DNA from: Clusia tigrina | Taxonomy: Eukaryota > Arthropoda > Insecta > Diptera > Clusiidae | Assembly: GCA_920105625.2 (NCBI GenBank) | Contig: OV050030.1 | Location: 106,237,698 to 106,301,697, forward strand | Direction: 5' to 3' | Length of the DNA: 64,000 bases | Shown here: piece after piece, positions 1 to 11,417 of the stretch | Position numbering within the stretch: position 1 is the stretch's first letter | Layout of the letters: every line of letters begins with the position of its first letter | Position numbers and translations under genes: made by a program | Notes under the pieces: model-generated | Seen by the model: only the letters and a program-made list of their open reading frames with translations | What the model was told of the DNA's origin: nothing | The model's database searches: none

Positions 1-496
1 TTTTTAATTCAAAAAATTGTGGTAACTGGTCTTCGTTGTAGTCTGTCAAACCCTCACAAATTCTATTCAGAGACGCTATGCCTGCTGATTGCTTTCGTAT
101 AATTCCAGGAACGTTGACTAAATTGGATATTCCAGCGCCTTGATCAGTGGTTTTGGTTACTACACGTGGAGTGGCTTCTGGGACAAGAGGTACGAGAATT
201 TTTGAAAGAGTTAACTTCTGCTGTTCAAATTCTTACTTGAAGGAGTCCACCATGTTCAAGATTTTATTATAATAGTTGGTTGTGAAGTAATCATGGTCTA
301 ACTGTAATCCGGAACTGAGCTTGTTGTCTTGTTCTTCAAATCGTTCCCAGGCTTCGTCTAAGCGTCGAATGCGTTCATCAAAGTATGATAATGTCTGTTT
401 CCGATCGACTGAATCTTTTGAGTAGTTCCTGATGACAGCTTGTAATTCGCTGCTAGTCAGATTTTGGAGGTCTATCAATTCTTCAAAGGAAGTCAT
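1..496 (-). pseudogene. BEL/Pao gag fragment (left copy)
   Basis: This is the start of the gag gene of a BEL/Pao LTR retrotransposon; it would encode the structural protein of the virus-like particle. The ATG is at 496, and the 87-codon open stretch to 233 is nearly identical to the right-hand copy at 23573-23836. The frame then meets a TAA stop (233-235), followed by more gag-like sequence running off the window at position 1. The right copy carries the same stop at the same place, so it predates their separation. The gene is broken and incomplete here. The family is assigned through the right copy, which retains zinc knuckles, protease and a BEL-type reverse transcriptase. Confidence 0.75.
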
Positions 497-509
497 TGTT
501 GTCGTTTGC

Positions 510-670
510 CACAGACTGCTTCTCTTGTCCTGGTGGCTGCTTCTTTTGGCTGTTGGCTGCTTCTGTTGTCCTGACGGCTGCTTCTATTGGCCGAAGACTG
601 CCTCTGCTGACCTGACAGCTGCTTCTGTTGGCCGTAGACTGCTTCTGTTGTCCTGACGGCTGCTTCTTGT
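510..670 (-). repeat. Imperfect ~30-bp tandem repeats in the BEL leader
   Basis: Between the primer-binding site and gag, the leader consists of imperfect units of the type AACAGAAGCAGCC...CAGGACA (minus strand). The right copy has the same array at 23400-23570. Apparent proteins here are only translations of this array. Confidence 0.6.
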
Positions 671-685
671 TCGTGATCCTTGTTG

Positions 686-704
686 AATCACGTCGGAGTC
701 ACCA
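686..704 (-). promoter_or_regulatory. Primer-binding site (tRNA-Trp type) of left BEL copy
   Basis: On the minus strand the site reads TGGTGACTCCGACGTGATT, one mismatch from the right copy at 23365. The right copy is complementary to the 3' end of metazoan tRNA-Trp including CCA. It lies 3 bp after the LTR terminal CA. Confidence 0.65.
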
Positions 705-707
705 AAA

Positions 708-1974
708 TGTTCCTGCAATCCCAGTTGGCTCCACTTTGTTAAGGCCCAAGATCTTCAATAAGCATTTGAACCGATTGAAGATTGGATGCCTTGGAATTAG
801 TTACTACCAGCACCTTAACTGGTAGTAGCTGGCGTGGATTTCGTTGCCACCAGCACTTTAACTGGTTACAACTGGCTGAAACAAGAACGTTTTTAGAAAA
901 TCAATGATTTTTGAATCTTTTGGTGATTTCAGAATGACTGACTTGATTATAGATTTATACCTACTAATATATATTATAAATTGCTTAATTAACAATATAA
1001 ACAAAGCTAACTAAACAAAATTAGTAAACAACATACGAGTACTAGTGGAAATGCAGTCACTTACCGGCGCATATCCGTCGGTCAACGATCTCTCGTCAGA
1101 GCTTGTTGTTGCTTTCATTTGTCTTGGCTTGTTAAACCAAGGCCACACCATACTGACTTCGCTTTATTTTCGTAAAGTGCACCAACAAAGTGTGTATGCA
1201 AGCGGACTTCTTTAAATTTGTCACTTGCATTGCTTTACTTTTGTTTTCCACAAAACAAGTAGTGAAATATTTATGTTTGTCAGATGGTAAATCTTTTTAA
1301 TAGCTTTTGCTAGCGCGCTGCAAGAAGTGGTAGTACTGGGGTGGATGTGTAAATTGCATGTTGTTTCTGTTCTCTTTTACTAACAGCGGGCTGTAAAGTT
1401 TCATATTGTTTGTTAATGTGAAACTTTGCATTTACGGCAATTCCGTAAACAAATAAAATATTACACTCATACTTAATAAACTTACATACATATACACCCC
1501 CATGCCACTGTATCATTAAGCTTCTCATAAACTTTCACCAAACAAAAGTACCCATATACAAAAACTTGTAGTACTTGCTGCTCTGCAATGCTCTCAGAAG
1601 CTAGAGTCATTTTCACAATAGTCGACCAATACACAAAAATAAAAAAATTGCTCTCACCTTTGCAGCCAATCGTCAGGGTTCCAAAACAGCAGTAGCGCCA
1701 ATCCAAATGCAGTATTCGCAGCTCTTAGCAGCAACACGCCCACCGCAGTCGCCGTCGACGCAGTTATCAGCAGCAACACGCCAAAGTCGCAGTGATTGAG
1801 GTTATGAGTTTCCCTCTAACCTTATATACCTTCATCTTGGCAAATTTCGCAATTCGAGTAGCAGCCACAAGGAAATGTTCTGGGAGCATCACAGGAGTCA
1901 CCAAACGTTAGTTCCCGACTCTGCGTCAGAGAACTCAGTTACAATAGACTCCGCTGCCGGCCCTTAAATCAACA
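708..1974 (-). repeat. BEL/Pao 5' LTR (left copy)
   Basis: This LTR-sized block is followed on the minus strand by the primer-binding site. It begins TGTTGATTT at 1974 and ends in CA at 708. It is almost identical to 22086-23361 in inverted orientation; stretches of more than 70 codons translate identically in both. Similarity continues about 50 bp beyond 1974 (to about 2025, matching 22025), so the outer LTR edge is uncertain. Confidence 0.65.
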
Positions 1975-2299
1975 CGTGTGGTAACAATTCCAAATATAAA
2001 ATACAGCTTTACTCGTAATTTTTCTTCTTAAAAAACTGTCTATTTGCTCTAAAAAATTAAGTGAATCAAGTGATTAAGCAGAAGGCCAAAAAATATAATT
2101 TATAAAAAAAATTGTAGTTTTTTGCAAAAACTCACCACTTCCCACGCGCCCTTCATCTTGCTTAAACCCAATTGAAAGAAACTTGGTACAATGAAAAATG
2201 TCAAAGCAGGGTTGTAAAATTACCAAAAGAAAACCTAGCATATTTTCAACAGCATGGTTTAACTGCATATTTTGCCATTAAATGCTAGCTTCTCAACCA

Positions 2300-2745
2300 T
2301 CAAAATATTTGATGTAAATAATCAAAATGTTTGGGCAATGTCTCAATATCTTCACCATAGTGAATTTAATTGGGGTGATGATCTAGAAAATTTCAAAGTT
2401 GATATATCTGATGACTCGGATATAGGATATGTCCCTGAAATAGACTAAGAATATCCAAAGTATCTTCACGAAGAACATAATGATCTCCCATTATGTCCCG
2501 AGCATCCTACAACTCGAGGTTGGCAAAAGAGAAAATTAATGCTTTGTATAACAAAACAAAGTAAATAATCCATTACCGCAACTTTAAGCAGGCTTTAAAA
2601 TATGGTCTTAGATTGCCAAAATTCAAAAAATTCTTTTATTTAAGCAATGTCTTTGACTCAAATAATATTTTTAATTTAATACGATTTAAACACGAATCTT
2701 CGGAAATTCGCAAAGAATTAATTTGAAAATTATTAAAAAAGCAGG
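2300..2745 (+). pseudogene. Polinton/Maverick DNA polymerase B relic
   Basis: This is a decayed piece of the protein-primed family B DNA polymerase of a Polinton (Maverick) element. Read in pieces, it shows blocks such as the acidic SDIGYVPEID, then EYPKYLHEEHNDLPLCPEH, then the basic YRNFKQALKYGLRLPKF block typical of these polymerases. The frame is broken by a TAA after the EID block (about 2446) and by later stops. The region 2345-2625 matches 21781-22020 inverted, including the same TAA. About 300 bp of unassigned AT-rich DNA separate it from the BEL LTR on the left. The assignment is from motif recognition, without alignment. Confidence 0.65.
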
Positions 2746-4559
2746 CAGTTTCGATGTATCACAACGTCGTACGTTGAATAACGTTTTTTTGTTGTTGATA
2801 AAATAACTAATGCATGAGATAATTTATAAAAAAGAAAATAAATTTTGATATTTATTTAGTCAGAGACTTTGGCTATATTACAATTACATATTGGCAACAG
2901 ATAGCGCTAATAGTTTAATTTCATGTCTGAATTCGCATTTAAACAAAAATTACAAATTATAATTGGAACACTAATTTTTAATAAAATAAATAACGCTAGA
3001 AATCATTTAAAGCTTTAAAGAACATTAAATTTATAATTTTATTATTGTGAAATATTGTGACAACAAACATAGATATTATCAGCATGATTGCATTGGCATA
3101 GATTACCAATAGATCAGCAGCTTGCCAATCCAACAACAAAATCAATGCAAAATGGATTGCAATAGTTAGCGAGAATCTCATTTTTCACCGAGGTCTGTTA
3201 GCACAAGCGGGCCCGGTGAATAAACTACTTATACACCATTTTTACATCTATTACAAAAGAGTGTTACGGAAGTACATAATTTTGTAGTAGGTTGTATATT
3301 CATATTACTATCAATATACTGAAATATTAATGAAAAAATATAACATTAATTGAAGTCAGTACTACAATTCTGCTTATTATTTGTCTTTTCTAATCAATCA
3401 AAACTACTTTATGGTTGCGAAAAAACTTCCATGTATAGAAAAGAAAATTTTAAGAACCTTTTTTGTTATTGTTAATTTATAACTGTATTCAAGGTGTTTG
3501 TTTATATTGCGAAATATTAAAAAAATGTTGCAGTTATACTTTTATATCTAATTTAAATTAATTGTAAGAGAAGGATATGTGATTTTATCTCAAATTGACT
3601 TTACGTAGCTAAAATGCGTCTGTTTTTTTACTACCTCAGACAATAAATAGGAAGTGTTAAGGACGAGTGATAAAGAAACATTTTTTAAAATAAAAAAAAT
3701 TTTGTCTCACAGTCACGACCTCTTGCGAAATGCTTCTCTTTTAAATCTTTATCTCTTTGAGGAGAAGGCCTTAGTTGCTAGTCTTCTTTTAGCTTCATCT
3801 ATTGCAATATTATCTGAATCACTTTTGAATTCACGTAAATATAAATAACAGACCACACTATTTCACTAGTAATTTTCATTTTAGTTATATTTTATTTAAT
3901 TCGAAATATAAATACTCTAATAAAGTTTATTTAAAAAATAAATTTTATTTTTACACACAAGTTCATAGTTATACAAATTATATCATCCATTTTTTATTGA
4001 ATTTTCCAACGCTGAATAATTGTAAGTATTCACCACTAACATTGATTGGTTATAAATTACCGAATTTTAAAACACAAACGGGAATTTCCATATAAGCTGC
4101 CAAAGCCAAGACACACCAAGAGGGCAAAAACCAAGGTTGAATAAAAGAGCTACGTAATTTTTTCATTAAAATGGAAACTTTTTACTAAAGAAAAATTGTG
4201 AATCAAAAGGCTTTTCCCTTCTTGTGTGTTTCCTGGTCCAGTTCTATCTTATTGGTACTTCCAACGTTTTATTCTGAAAACAGTTGATTCTTAAGGGTTC
4301 AAAGTAGCAACATTTACAAGCCTTCAAATTACTTCGGATTTTCCAGCGACTTAAATGAACACTTAATAATAATATTTTTAATAGCAATAATTATATTTCC
4401 ATGTTTACTGGATCTTCGAATTAACAGGCGTTTTTGAAAGAGGTCGAATTTTTTTGAAGTCCATTACTATAAAAGATGTCAGGAATTATGATCTGACAAA
4501 GTCTTAATTTTGTGAATTGTGGCAGTTTTTGTCACAAAAAGGCTTTCCACACATAATGA
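2746..4559. other. AT-rich DNA without a recognised gene
   Basis: About 1.8 kb of strongly AT-rich sequence. An open frame at 3654-3848 (plus) resembles no family I know, and its composition gives no support for coding. No terminal repeats were recognised. Confidence 0.5.
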
Positions 4560-4905
4560 CTAGGAAACTTTATACAGATAGTACAAAAACTACCGACGCA
4601 AACTCTACACATCCAAACTATACCAATATATAAGACACACCCATCCGCTGCACTGCGACACTATGACACTTGGCATGTGCAACGTAATTAGAATCCTTGC
4701 GTGCAGTCATTGCTGAATCAGTTTGTTTTGTATTTTGAATGGAATTTGAGTTAGTCTTAAGCGAAAGGGATTAGACATAAACAAATTAGAATAATCGAGA
4801 ATTGTTATCGAATTTGTAACTCAAACAAATTATATAAAAAACCTGCTCGGGAATTAAACAAATCAGTTTCCAATTGGCAACTCAAACGAACAGCATTTGT
4901 CTTGC
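4560..4905 (-). repeat. Unclassified interspersed repeat, copy 1
   Basis: The reverse complement of this stretch aligns along most of its length with 26710-27065. Shared blocks include TTTGAGTTGCCA, AACTGATTTGT, CAGGTTTTTTATAT and ACTGCACGC-AGGATTCTA-type segments, with indels. It contains a TATA-like motif downstream of a conserved T-run. It abuts the truncated 3' side of the RTE-like LINE. It could be an LTR edge or a non-autonomous DNA element; no terminal repeats were identified. Confidence 0.5.
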
Positions 4906-4907
4906 AA

Positions 4908-6176
4908 TCAGCCTTTCTTCGCCTTTCTTTCACCATAAAGCAGGACGGGAAGGATGAGGACTTTGTAGAGCGTAATTTTTGTTCGTCGAGAGAGGGCTCT
5001 GCTTCTCAATTGCCTACTGAGCCCAAAGTAACACCTGTTGGCAAGAGTGATTCTTCGCTTGATCTCCTTGCTGACATCGTTCGTGGTGTTGATGCTGGTT
5101 CCCAGATAAACGAAATCCTTCACAACTTCAAAGTTGTAGTCGCCAACAGTGACGTGGTGTCCAAGACGCCGAGACTCTTTGTGTGTTGACACCAAGTACT
5201 TCGTTTTGTCCTCGTTCACCGCTAAACCCACTCGCCTCGCTTCACTCTCCAAGCTGGAAAATGCAGCACTCACGGCGCGGCTGTTATGGCCAATGATGTC
5301 AATATCATCAGCATACGCCAGTAACATGACACTCTTGTGGAAGATAGTGCCTGTGTGATTTAGACCTGCTGCACGTACGATTTTTTCCAACATTACATTG
5401 AAGAAAACACAGGATAAGGAGTCACCTTGTCTGAATCCTCGCTCAGTAACAAACGGCTCGGACAAGTCATTACCGATTTTAACTGAGCCAGTGGTGGTGC
5501 TTAGCGTCATTTTGCACAGCCGAATTAGCTTAGCAGGGACGCCAAATTCAGACATAGCGGCGTATAGTTGACTCCTTACGGTGCTGTCGAATGCGGCTTT
5601 GAAATCGACGAAAAGGTAGTGTATATCAATCTGCTTCTCTAGGGTTTTCTCCAGGATTTGGCGTAGTGTGAACATTTGGTCAATGGTGCCTTTACCAGGT
5701 CTGAAGCCACACTGATAAGGCCCAATCAGTTCATTGGCGATGGGCTTCAGCCTTTCACAGAGTACGCTCGACAGGACCTTATATGCGATGTTCAGAAGGC
5801 TGATCCCGCGGTAGTTGGCACAGATTGCCGGATCACCCTTGTTGTGGATTGGGCAGAGGACACTTAAGTTCCAGTTGCTAGGCATGCATTCCTCCGACCA
5901 TATTTTGCAGATGAGCTGGTGCATGCATTTCGTGAGCTCATCGCCGCCAGCCTTAAATAGCTCCGCTGGTATACCATCAGCTCCGGCGGCTGTGTTGTTT
6001 TTGACCCGCCTAATAACTAGCAAGACCTCGTCATGGTCGTGGGGCGCTACTTCATGTTCGTCGTCAGCAACTGTGGGGTCGGGTTCATCTTCATTGCTAT
6101 CATTAGCGCTGTCGCCATTCAGCAGCTTCGAGAAGTGTTCCCTCCATAACGTGAGTACGCTCTGGACATCCGTCAC
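4908..6176 (-). pseudogene. RTE-like LINE reverse transcriptase
   Basis: The RNA-directed DNA polymerase region copies element RNA at a nicked chromosomal target. Visible blocks in order are AAGADGIPAELFK, YRGISLLN, QCGFRPGKGTIDQ, the motif A block LFVDFKAAFDS, GFRQGDSLS, and the catalytic LAYADDIDI at about residues 262-270. A long frame of more than 400 codons is preserved. The original protein continued from the endonuclease frame; a frameshift near 6176-6200 separates them. The C-terminal thumb and tail are cut off at 4908. The clade label is moderate confidence; the enzyme identity is firm. Confidence 0.85.
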
Positions 6177-6913
6177 TAGATTTCCGTGTTCGTCTTTGCA
6201 GGAATTGGAATTGGCTCCGGTCTTAAAACCTTCCGTTGGCGCCTCTCACGTTCGTAGAATTTTCGAGCCGTATTCCTTCTGCCAAACATCTCGATTTCCT
6301 CGCATTCTCTCTTTTCGGCTTCTCGTTTCTTGCGCCTAAGAAGACGCTTCTCTTCCCTTCTCTTCTCTCGATATCGCTCCTTAGCAGCTCGCGTTGCAGC
6401 CGATCGCAGGATGAGTTGGTATGCTGCGTCTTTCTCTGCAGCTGCGTTGCGACACTCTTCGTCATACCAGCTGTTTTTCTTCGGGCGGTGATAGCCAATC
6501 ACCTCTTCAGCGGAGTGTTTTATAAGCGACCACTGCGCGCAAATATCGAGATCAGGGGGAGAATCCGTCAGCATATTCGAGAGCCGAGAAGCTAATGCGG
6601 TAGCTGTCTGTAGCGATTGTAGCTTTCCGACGTCAAGCTTCCTCTGCGAATTAAAGCGAACGTTTTTTGCCGCACTGAGGCGAGTGCGAACCTTAGCTAC
6701 AACAAGGTAGTGGTCCGAGTCAATGTTGGCACCTCGAATTGTACGTACGTCTAACACGCTTGATGCATGCCTGCCGTCGATCACAACGTGATCAATTTGG
6801 TTCCTGGTTTTATGATCAGGGGACAGCCAGGTGGCTTTATGAATTTCGGGATGCTGGAATCTAGTACTACTAACTACCATGTTCCGCGCTGCGGCGAAGT
6901 CGATCAGCCTCAA
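6176..6913 (-). pseudogene. LINE endonuclease C-terminal part and linker
   Basis: This continues the apurinic-type endonuclease. The block RNQIDHVVIDGRHASS and the catalytic SDHYLVVAKV (the SDH motif) are present, followed by a very basic, coiled-coil-like linker rich in R, K and E (about residues 160-230) typical of the region between endonuclease and polymerase. The frame is offset from the upstream half at about 6935 and from the polymerase at about 6180, so at least two single-base indels have broken one original protein. Confidence 0.8.
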
Positions 6914-7500
6914 ACCGTTTTCTGACGACTGCTCGTGGAGGCTAACCTACCGACGGTTGGTTCAAAAATGCCTTCTTTGCCCACCTTGGCGTTGAAGTCA
7001 CCTAACACAATTTTTACATCGTGGCGGGGGCATCGATCGAAGGTTTTTTCTAGTTGATCGTAGAAGGCATCCTTGGTGTTTTCGTCTTTCTCATCCGTCG
7101 GAGCATGTGCGCAGATTAGGCTGATGTTAAAGTATGTTGCCTTAATGCGGAGTGTCGCAAGCCTGTCGTCGACTGGGGTAAATCCCAGGACTTCATCTCG
7201 CAGTCGTTTGCTTCCTACAAAACCTACACCGAGTCTGCGCTTCGTCGCATGGCAGCTGTAGTAGATGTCACATGTAGCTTTTTTTGAGCGTCCATGTCCC
7301 GTCCATCGCATTTCCTGGAGTGCGGTGACGTCAGCTTTATATTTTTCGAGGACGTCAACCAGCTGTATAGAAGCACCTTCCCTATTAAGGGTCCGGACAT
7401 TCCAGGTGCATATCCTTAAATCGTGTTCCTTATAACGTTTGCGGGGGTTGTCGTCAACAGTTTTGGGGTATTTCATCTGAGGCTTCAATCTTATATTCAC
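6910..7500 (-). pseudogene. LINE endonuclease N-terminal part
   Basis: The N-terminal half of an endonuclease/exonuclease/phosphatase-fold domain nicks target DNA. Motifs seen are CTWNVRTLN (catalytic Asn), LQEMRWTGHG (catalytic Glu), YFNISLICAHAPT and VLGDFNAKVG. The first ATG in frame is at 7476. The frame runs out at 6910 after the GPTVGR-type block, and the continuation lies in the overlapping frame of the next piece. Confidence 0.82.
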
Positions 7501-7910
7501 TGGATAATTTGTTTTTTATGTGGCGGGTTCCAAGCCCAGCGCAAAACCCTAAGCTAGGAATTTTTTGTTTGGTAGTGGTAACCCACTTGGGGGGTATGGG
7601 CGCTGCCGTTGGTACCTATAGTACTCCTCCGCCACCGTTCCTACATGCGAGACCCCACCTGGCCTCGCACACTTTGATGAATCCTTAAACCGAATATGTC
7701 AGAGTGGCCTCACCAAAGCTCCCTCTCTCGTTGGCCCTGACCAAGGATCCCACATGGGTTGGTTACCACATCTTCACCTAGGTTGCTCAGGTTACCAGGG
7801 TGCACCACGTGGAGGTGAGAGTAGGAAGATTTAAGAGACATGAGCCGTTAGTAGCAGGAAACCCTAACGTGAACCTGCCCCCCTTGGCAACCCCTAGATT
7901 TTATCAGATT

Positions 7911-8759
7911 TACTAGGATGAGTAAAATTTGAAAAATATAAACAAATTGTTAAAAATGAAATAAAACAGAAAAATAGCAACGAAGTGAAATGATAGATAA
8001 AATGATACAAAAAAAATAATGAATAAACGATAAAAACAATATTGAAAATATTTAAAAACCAAAACAGAAAATAAAAAGTTTGCCTACTAAACGATTAGTT
8101 TTTCACACAAACCTTACCACTGAATATAAAAAAATGTCTGGGAAAACATTTTTATTTTATGACGACTTCCTTCTTGTTGATGGGATATCACTCAAGTCAC
8201 GGTAAATTAAATTAATAATAAATCAGTAAATTAACATATTTGATGCAACATATAATGGATATCAAAATGTATTTATTACTCTTCTTAAATATATATTATT
8301 AATGCTGCAATACCTAACACCATGGGTTTAAATTTTAGTTTGTGCCGGCCCCACTTTCATTATTATTCATTATGGAGAAGTGGGAGAAAGGGAAATATTT
8401 ACAGGACAGTTATTGAAATAGTATCTTATTTAAGTTAGGAGTGCAAGCTTTTTCAGAAGATTTTTACATCTTTCAAGAATTTAATTATTATTTTTCTTTC
8501 AGACACACTGTTGTAAGTCAAATTCAGAATGTCCTAAAACCCAAGGAGTGATTAGATTTTATTATTAATAAAATAATAGACGTGTATAACCATAAGGCGC
8601 ACTTATAATTTAATAAAAATTTAATTATTAAGTAAAAGTCGATTGCTTGCTTTTAGGTGCGCTCATTTGAAAATTTAACAACAATTAACTTTCACAATAA
8701 TGAATGGTCAGCACTTTCCAAAAGTGTTCAGGTCAATGGCTGCATTGGCAAACAATTGC
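7911..8759. other. AT-rich DNA without a recognised gene
   Basis: About 850 bp of AT-rich sequence between the LINE leader and the second Polinton relic. Nothing recognisable was seen. Confidence 0.5.
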
Positions 8760-9443
8760 AGAATGTAAATAATTCATTACCGCAACTTCAAACAGGCTTT
8801 CAATATGGTCTTAGAATGCCAAAATTCATAAAATTCTTCAATTTAAGCAATCTCTTTGACTCAAATCATATATTGATTTAAACACGAATCTGCGGAAATT
8901 CGCAAAAAAAAAATTTGAAAAAATCTTTTCAAGCTCACGATAAATGCAATCTTTGGCAAAACTATGGACAATATCCGGAAATTTTGTATTGTCAAAAGGG
9001 TTGCGTCGATATGGAGCGGAAGCTTTTATTTCCAAAACCGAAATTTACACCATATTCAATGAATATTTTGTAGCTATAAAGCTAAACAAGACAGAAGCTT
9101 TCCTTAATAAGCCCATATATGTAGGTATGTGTATCCTCGTCTTAACTAAAACAACTATTTACGATTTTCATTATGGTTATATAAGTCCTGAATTTGGATT
9201 GAATTGTACTGTTTGCTACACTGATCCAGATTCCTTCATATATGAAGTAATTTGCCCCAACTTGTATCAATTCATTTAGCGTGATTGTGCTGAATGCTTT
9301 GATACAATAGACTCCGCTATTGTAAACAGATGGGGTGTCCCTCCCTTGAATAAAAAAATTTTGGGTCCCATGAAAGATGAGAATAATAGTTGCATAATGA
9401 CTGAATTTATTGGTCTCAGATCAAATATGTATGCAATTCGGGT
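8760..9443 (+). pseudogene. Polinton/Maverick DNA polymerase B relic, second copy
   Basis: This fragment of the family B DNA polymerase covers the fingers-to-palm region. Pieces recognised across frames are HYRNFKQAF, then LFKLTINAIFGKTMDNIRKF, then the long frame 8944-9279 with LNKPIYVGMCILVLTK and the active-site block YTDPDSFIYEV, and after an in-frame TAG (9277-9279) [17 protein letters not shown] and [16 protein letters not shown]. The catalytic YTDTDS has become YTDPDS. The relic ends exactly where the TA microsatellite starts. It overlaps in content with the 2300-2745 fragment, so the two are separate copies. Confidence 0.75.

Positions 9444-9445
<2 letters not shown>

Positions 9446-9510
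<65 letters not shown>
9446..9510. repeat. (TA)n microsatellite
   Basis: About 65 bp of pure TA between the Polinton relic and the first base of the LOA/I-type LINE. Confidence 0.95.
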
Positions 9511-9513
<3 letters not shown>

Positions 9514-10007
9514 TAATGTAGATCGCCTCCTCGTGGTGCACTCTGGATAGCGCTAACTGGTCTATACCCCCCCCCCCCCCCGGCATCCGGTGCAACCTCC
9601 CTGTGGAGAGCATCTGATGTCAGACGGCACGACCCTATTCGTCCACGGACTACCCCCCAACAATCTTTTTATTTGATTGGGCTGGCGGGTGTGGCTTCTG
9701 GACCAATTACCACTGGGGTGAAACCCAGTGAGAACGGCTCCAGTTTAAGGTCACATCCGTCTCCGTCCCGTTAAAACCTTGGCAGGCCTCAAAGTACGTT
9801 CGATGTACGTCGTCATTTGGTTGACGATGTAGGTTTGGTTGAGACTAGCTCCCAATTAGCACTGGTCTGGCTCTGAGCACTCGCGCCCATAAAGACTTGT
9901 GCCAACCCTCGCATGGCCTCCCTGCATTTGCATAGATAACCATGGGACCAATAAGGTGACTACATATTCGTACTGAGATAGCGGCTTTGAGTGGGGACCC
10001 TTTTTGC

Positions 10008-11417
10008 ATGGACACCTTTTTAAAATCCAACAAAAAACCAGCGGCCAACCCACAAGGGGAGCCAAAACCAACAACGAGCTTAGTTAGGCAAAAGACAGCC
10101 TTAAGCGCAGCAACAACTTCGTCTTGGACATTTGTCGCAAGACCAAGGATGTCGTCGGGTGTTACGGCCAAAAGGCCAGCCCCGCTCCCAGCCACAAGCG
10201 CATCCTCACAGGGTCACAAATACCCCGCTTCGGGCCACCCCAGCACCAGGGCTGCTAGGCCGGGTGTTAGGGTCGCCCCTCCGTCCGCTCCTCGGACTGG
10301 TGCAGGGAGAGCTTCGGCAAATAAGCCGACCTCCTCCAGCACGGGCCCCAGCACCAATCTCCCTTCAGGTGCTCGCACGTATGTGAATGCGTCTACACGG
10401 GCGTACAGAACCCGGAGGTCCGCCTTCAGGATTCTGCAAAGGTTGGAGTCTGCCGACCCCGCTTCAATGTCTGATAAAGACAAGGGAGCGCTGGCATGGG
10501 CTCACCAAAATGTTGGTGCTCGTCCGCAGCCACCCCCTGAAGGTGCTCAGAAACGGCAACGGTCGGCTGAGCACCCCTCCCAATCAGTCGTGCGGCAAAC
10601 CAAGCGCCCACGACTGGCTTCCAGGCCGAGACTTACCCGGCCATTTAATGAGGTAGCCAAAGAGGGCCTCATCTGGGCTATCGTTGACACTGGAAACAGT
10701 GACGGTACCATTTCCCCAGCGAACTGGAAAATGGTGGAGAAGGCCCTTTTCAGGATCTACAGGGAGATCCTGAGGGCCAATCCTGGCCCATCACCTGTAT
10801 GTCGGGACGCGGGATGGTATCAGGGGCACGTGAAGCTCATCGCGTGCTCAGATGAGCGCTCGGCTGAGCTTTATAAGATGGCCATCTCAATGGTTGGCGA
10901 AATCTGGCCGGGGGCCAAGCTCTCAGCTGTTCCCAGAGACCAGATCCCGAACCGCCCGCGTTATAGGGCCTGGGTTCCGGCAGAGCACTCCTCGCCGGAA
11001 GAAATTCTGGAGTTGCTGAGGCTCAGCAATTACGACCTCCCCACGGATGACTGGAAGGTTGCTAAAATAAGCGAGCCCAAGGGTAACTCTCGAGAGATAA
11101 TCATTATTCTTAATGAGGACTCTCTAGCTCCTATTAATGCCAAAAAGGGAGAGATCAACTATGGTTTCAGTTCGATCTCGCTCAAGGTCTATAGGAGCGA
11201 CAACCAGGGTGCATACAAGCCCCCCATTCAGGCCGAACCGGATCTCACCTTCGATGATGGAGAGAGTTACGCTTCGGCCTCAGAATCGGTAGGCAGTTTC
11301 TGCGGACGTCCGATAACCAATATCGACGACGTTGGTGATTCTCCTCTGTCAGAAGAGGAGGCAGCCAACGTGACGATGATGGCCACCTCCGGGAATGGTG
11401 AGGGTATTACAGATTAA
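10008..11417 (+). CDS. LINE ORF1 (Gag-like, DUF4780-type domain)
   Basis: This ORF1 protein of about 469 residues should bind element RNA in the ribonucleoprotein. An in-frame open stretch begins at 9987, but the first ATG is at 10008. The N-terminal ~210 residues are low complexity, rich in P, A, S, T and R. From about residue 215 there is a globular domain containing WAIVDTGNSDGTISPANW, PVCRDAGWYQGHVKLIACSD and IPNRPRYRAWVP, which I recognise as the DUF4780-type domain of insect LINE ORF1 proteins. No zinc knuckles are visible. Its stop overlaps the ORF2 start by 23 bases. Confidence 0.8.
   Translation: MDTFLKSNKKPAANPQGEPKPTTSLVRQKTALSAATTSSWTFVARPRMSSGVTAKRPAPLPATSASSQGHKYPASGHPSTRAARPGVRVAPPSAPRTGAGRASANKPTSSSTGPSTNLPSGARTYVNASTRAYRTRRSAFRILQRLESADPASMSDKDKGALAWAHQNVGARPQPPPEGAQKRQRSAEHPSQSVVRQTKRPRLASRPRLTRPFNEVAKEGLIWAIVDTGNSDGTISPANWKMVEKALFRIYREILRANPGPSPVCRDAGWYQGHVKLIACSDERSAELYKMAISMVGEIWPGAKLSAVPRDQIPNRPRYRAWVPAEHSSPEEILELLRLSNYDLPTDDWKVAKISEPKGNSREIIIILNEDSLAPINAKKGEINYGFSSISLKVYRSDNQGAYKPPIQAEPDLTFDDGESYASASESVGSFCGRPITNIDDVGDSPLSEEEAANVTMMATSGNGEGITD

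Larger units (their letters stand above)
4906..7910 (-). mobile_element. RTE-like LINE, 3'-truncated and frameshifted
   Basis: A non-LTR retrotransposon on the minus strand has a leader (about 7500-7910), an endonuclease domain and a reverse transcriptase in that order. The reverse transcriptase stops abruptly at 4908 after the LPVLLYG block, so the 3' end of the element is missing; loss at this end is unusual for LINEs, which normally lose the 5' end. Two frameshifts break the single long reading frame. The RTE-like clade is inferred from the TWNVRTLN / RWTGHG endonuclease motifs and the style of the reverse transcriptase. Confidence 0.75.

Noticed and set aside
432..825. Small plus-strand frames at the left end
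   Set aside because: They are antisense to the BEL leader tandem repeats and LTR.
1310..1706. Two 72-74-codon frames identical between left and right arms (also 22363-22759)
   Set aside because: They lie within the BEL LTR; identity reflects recent duplication of the LTR, not protein constraint.
3654..3848. 64-codon frame in AT-rich DNA
   Set aside because: No family, splice or codon evidence; likely chance.
9303..9317. ACAATAGACTCCGCT shared by the Polinton relic and BEL LTR (1942), with a similar string at 33553
   Set aside because: A 15-base match is expected by chance a few times in 64 kb on two strands; flanks are unrelated.
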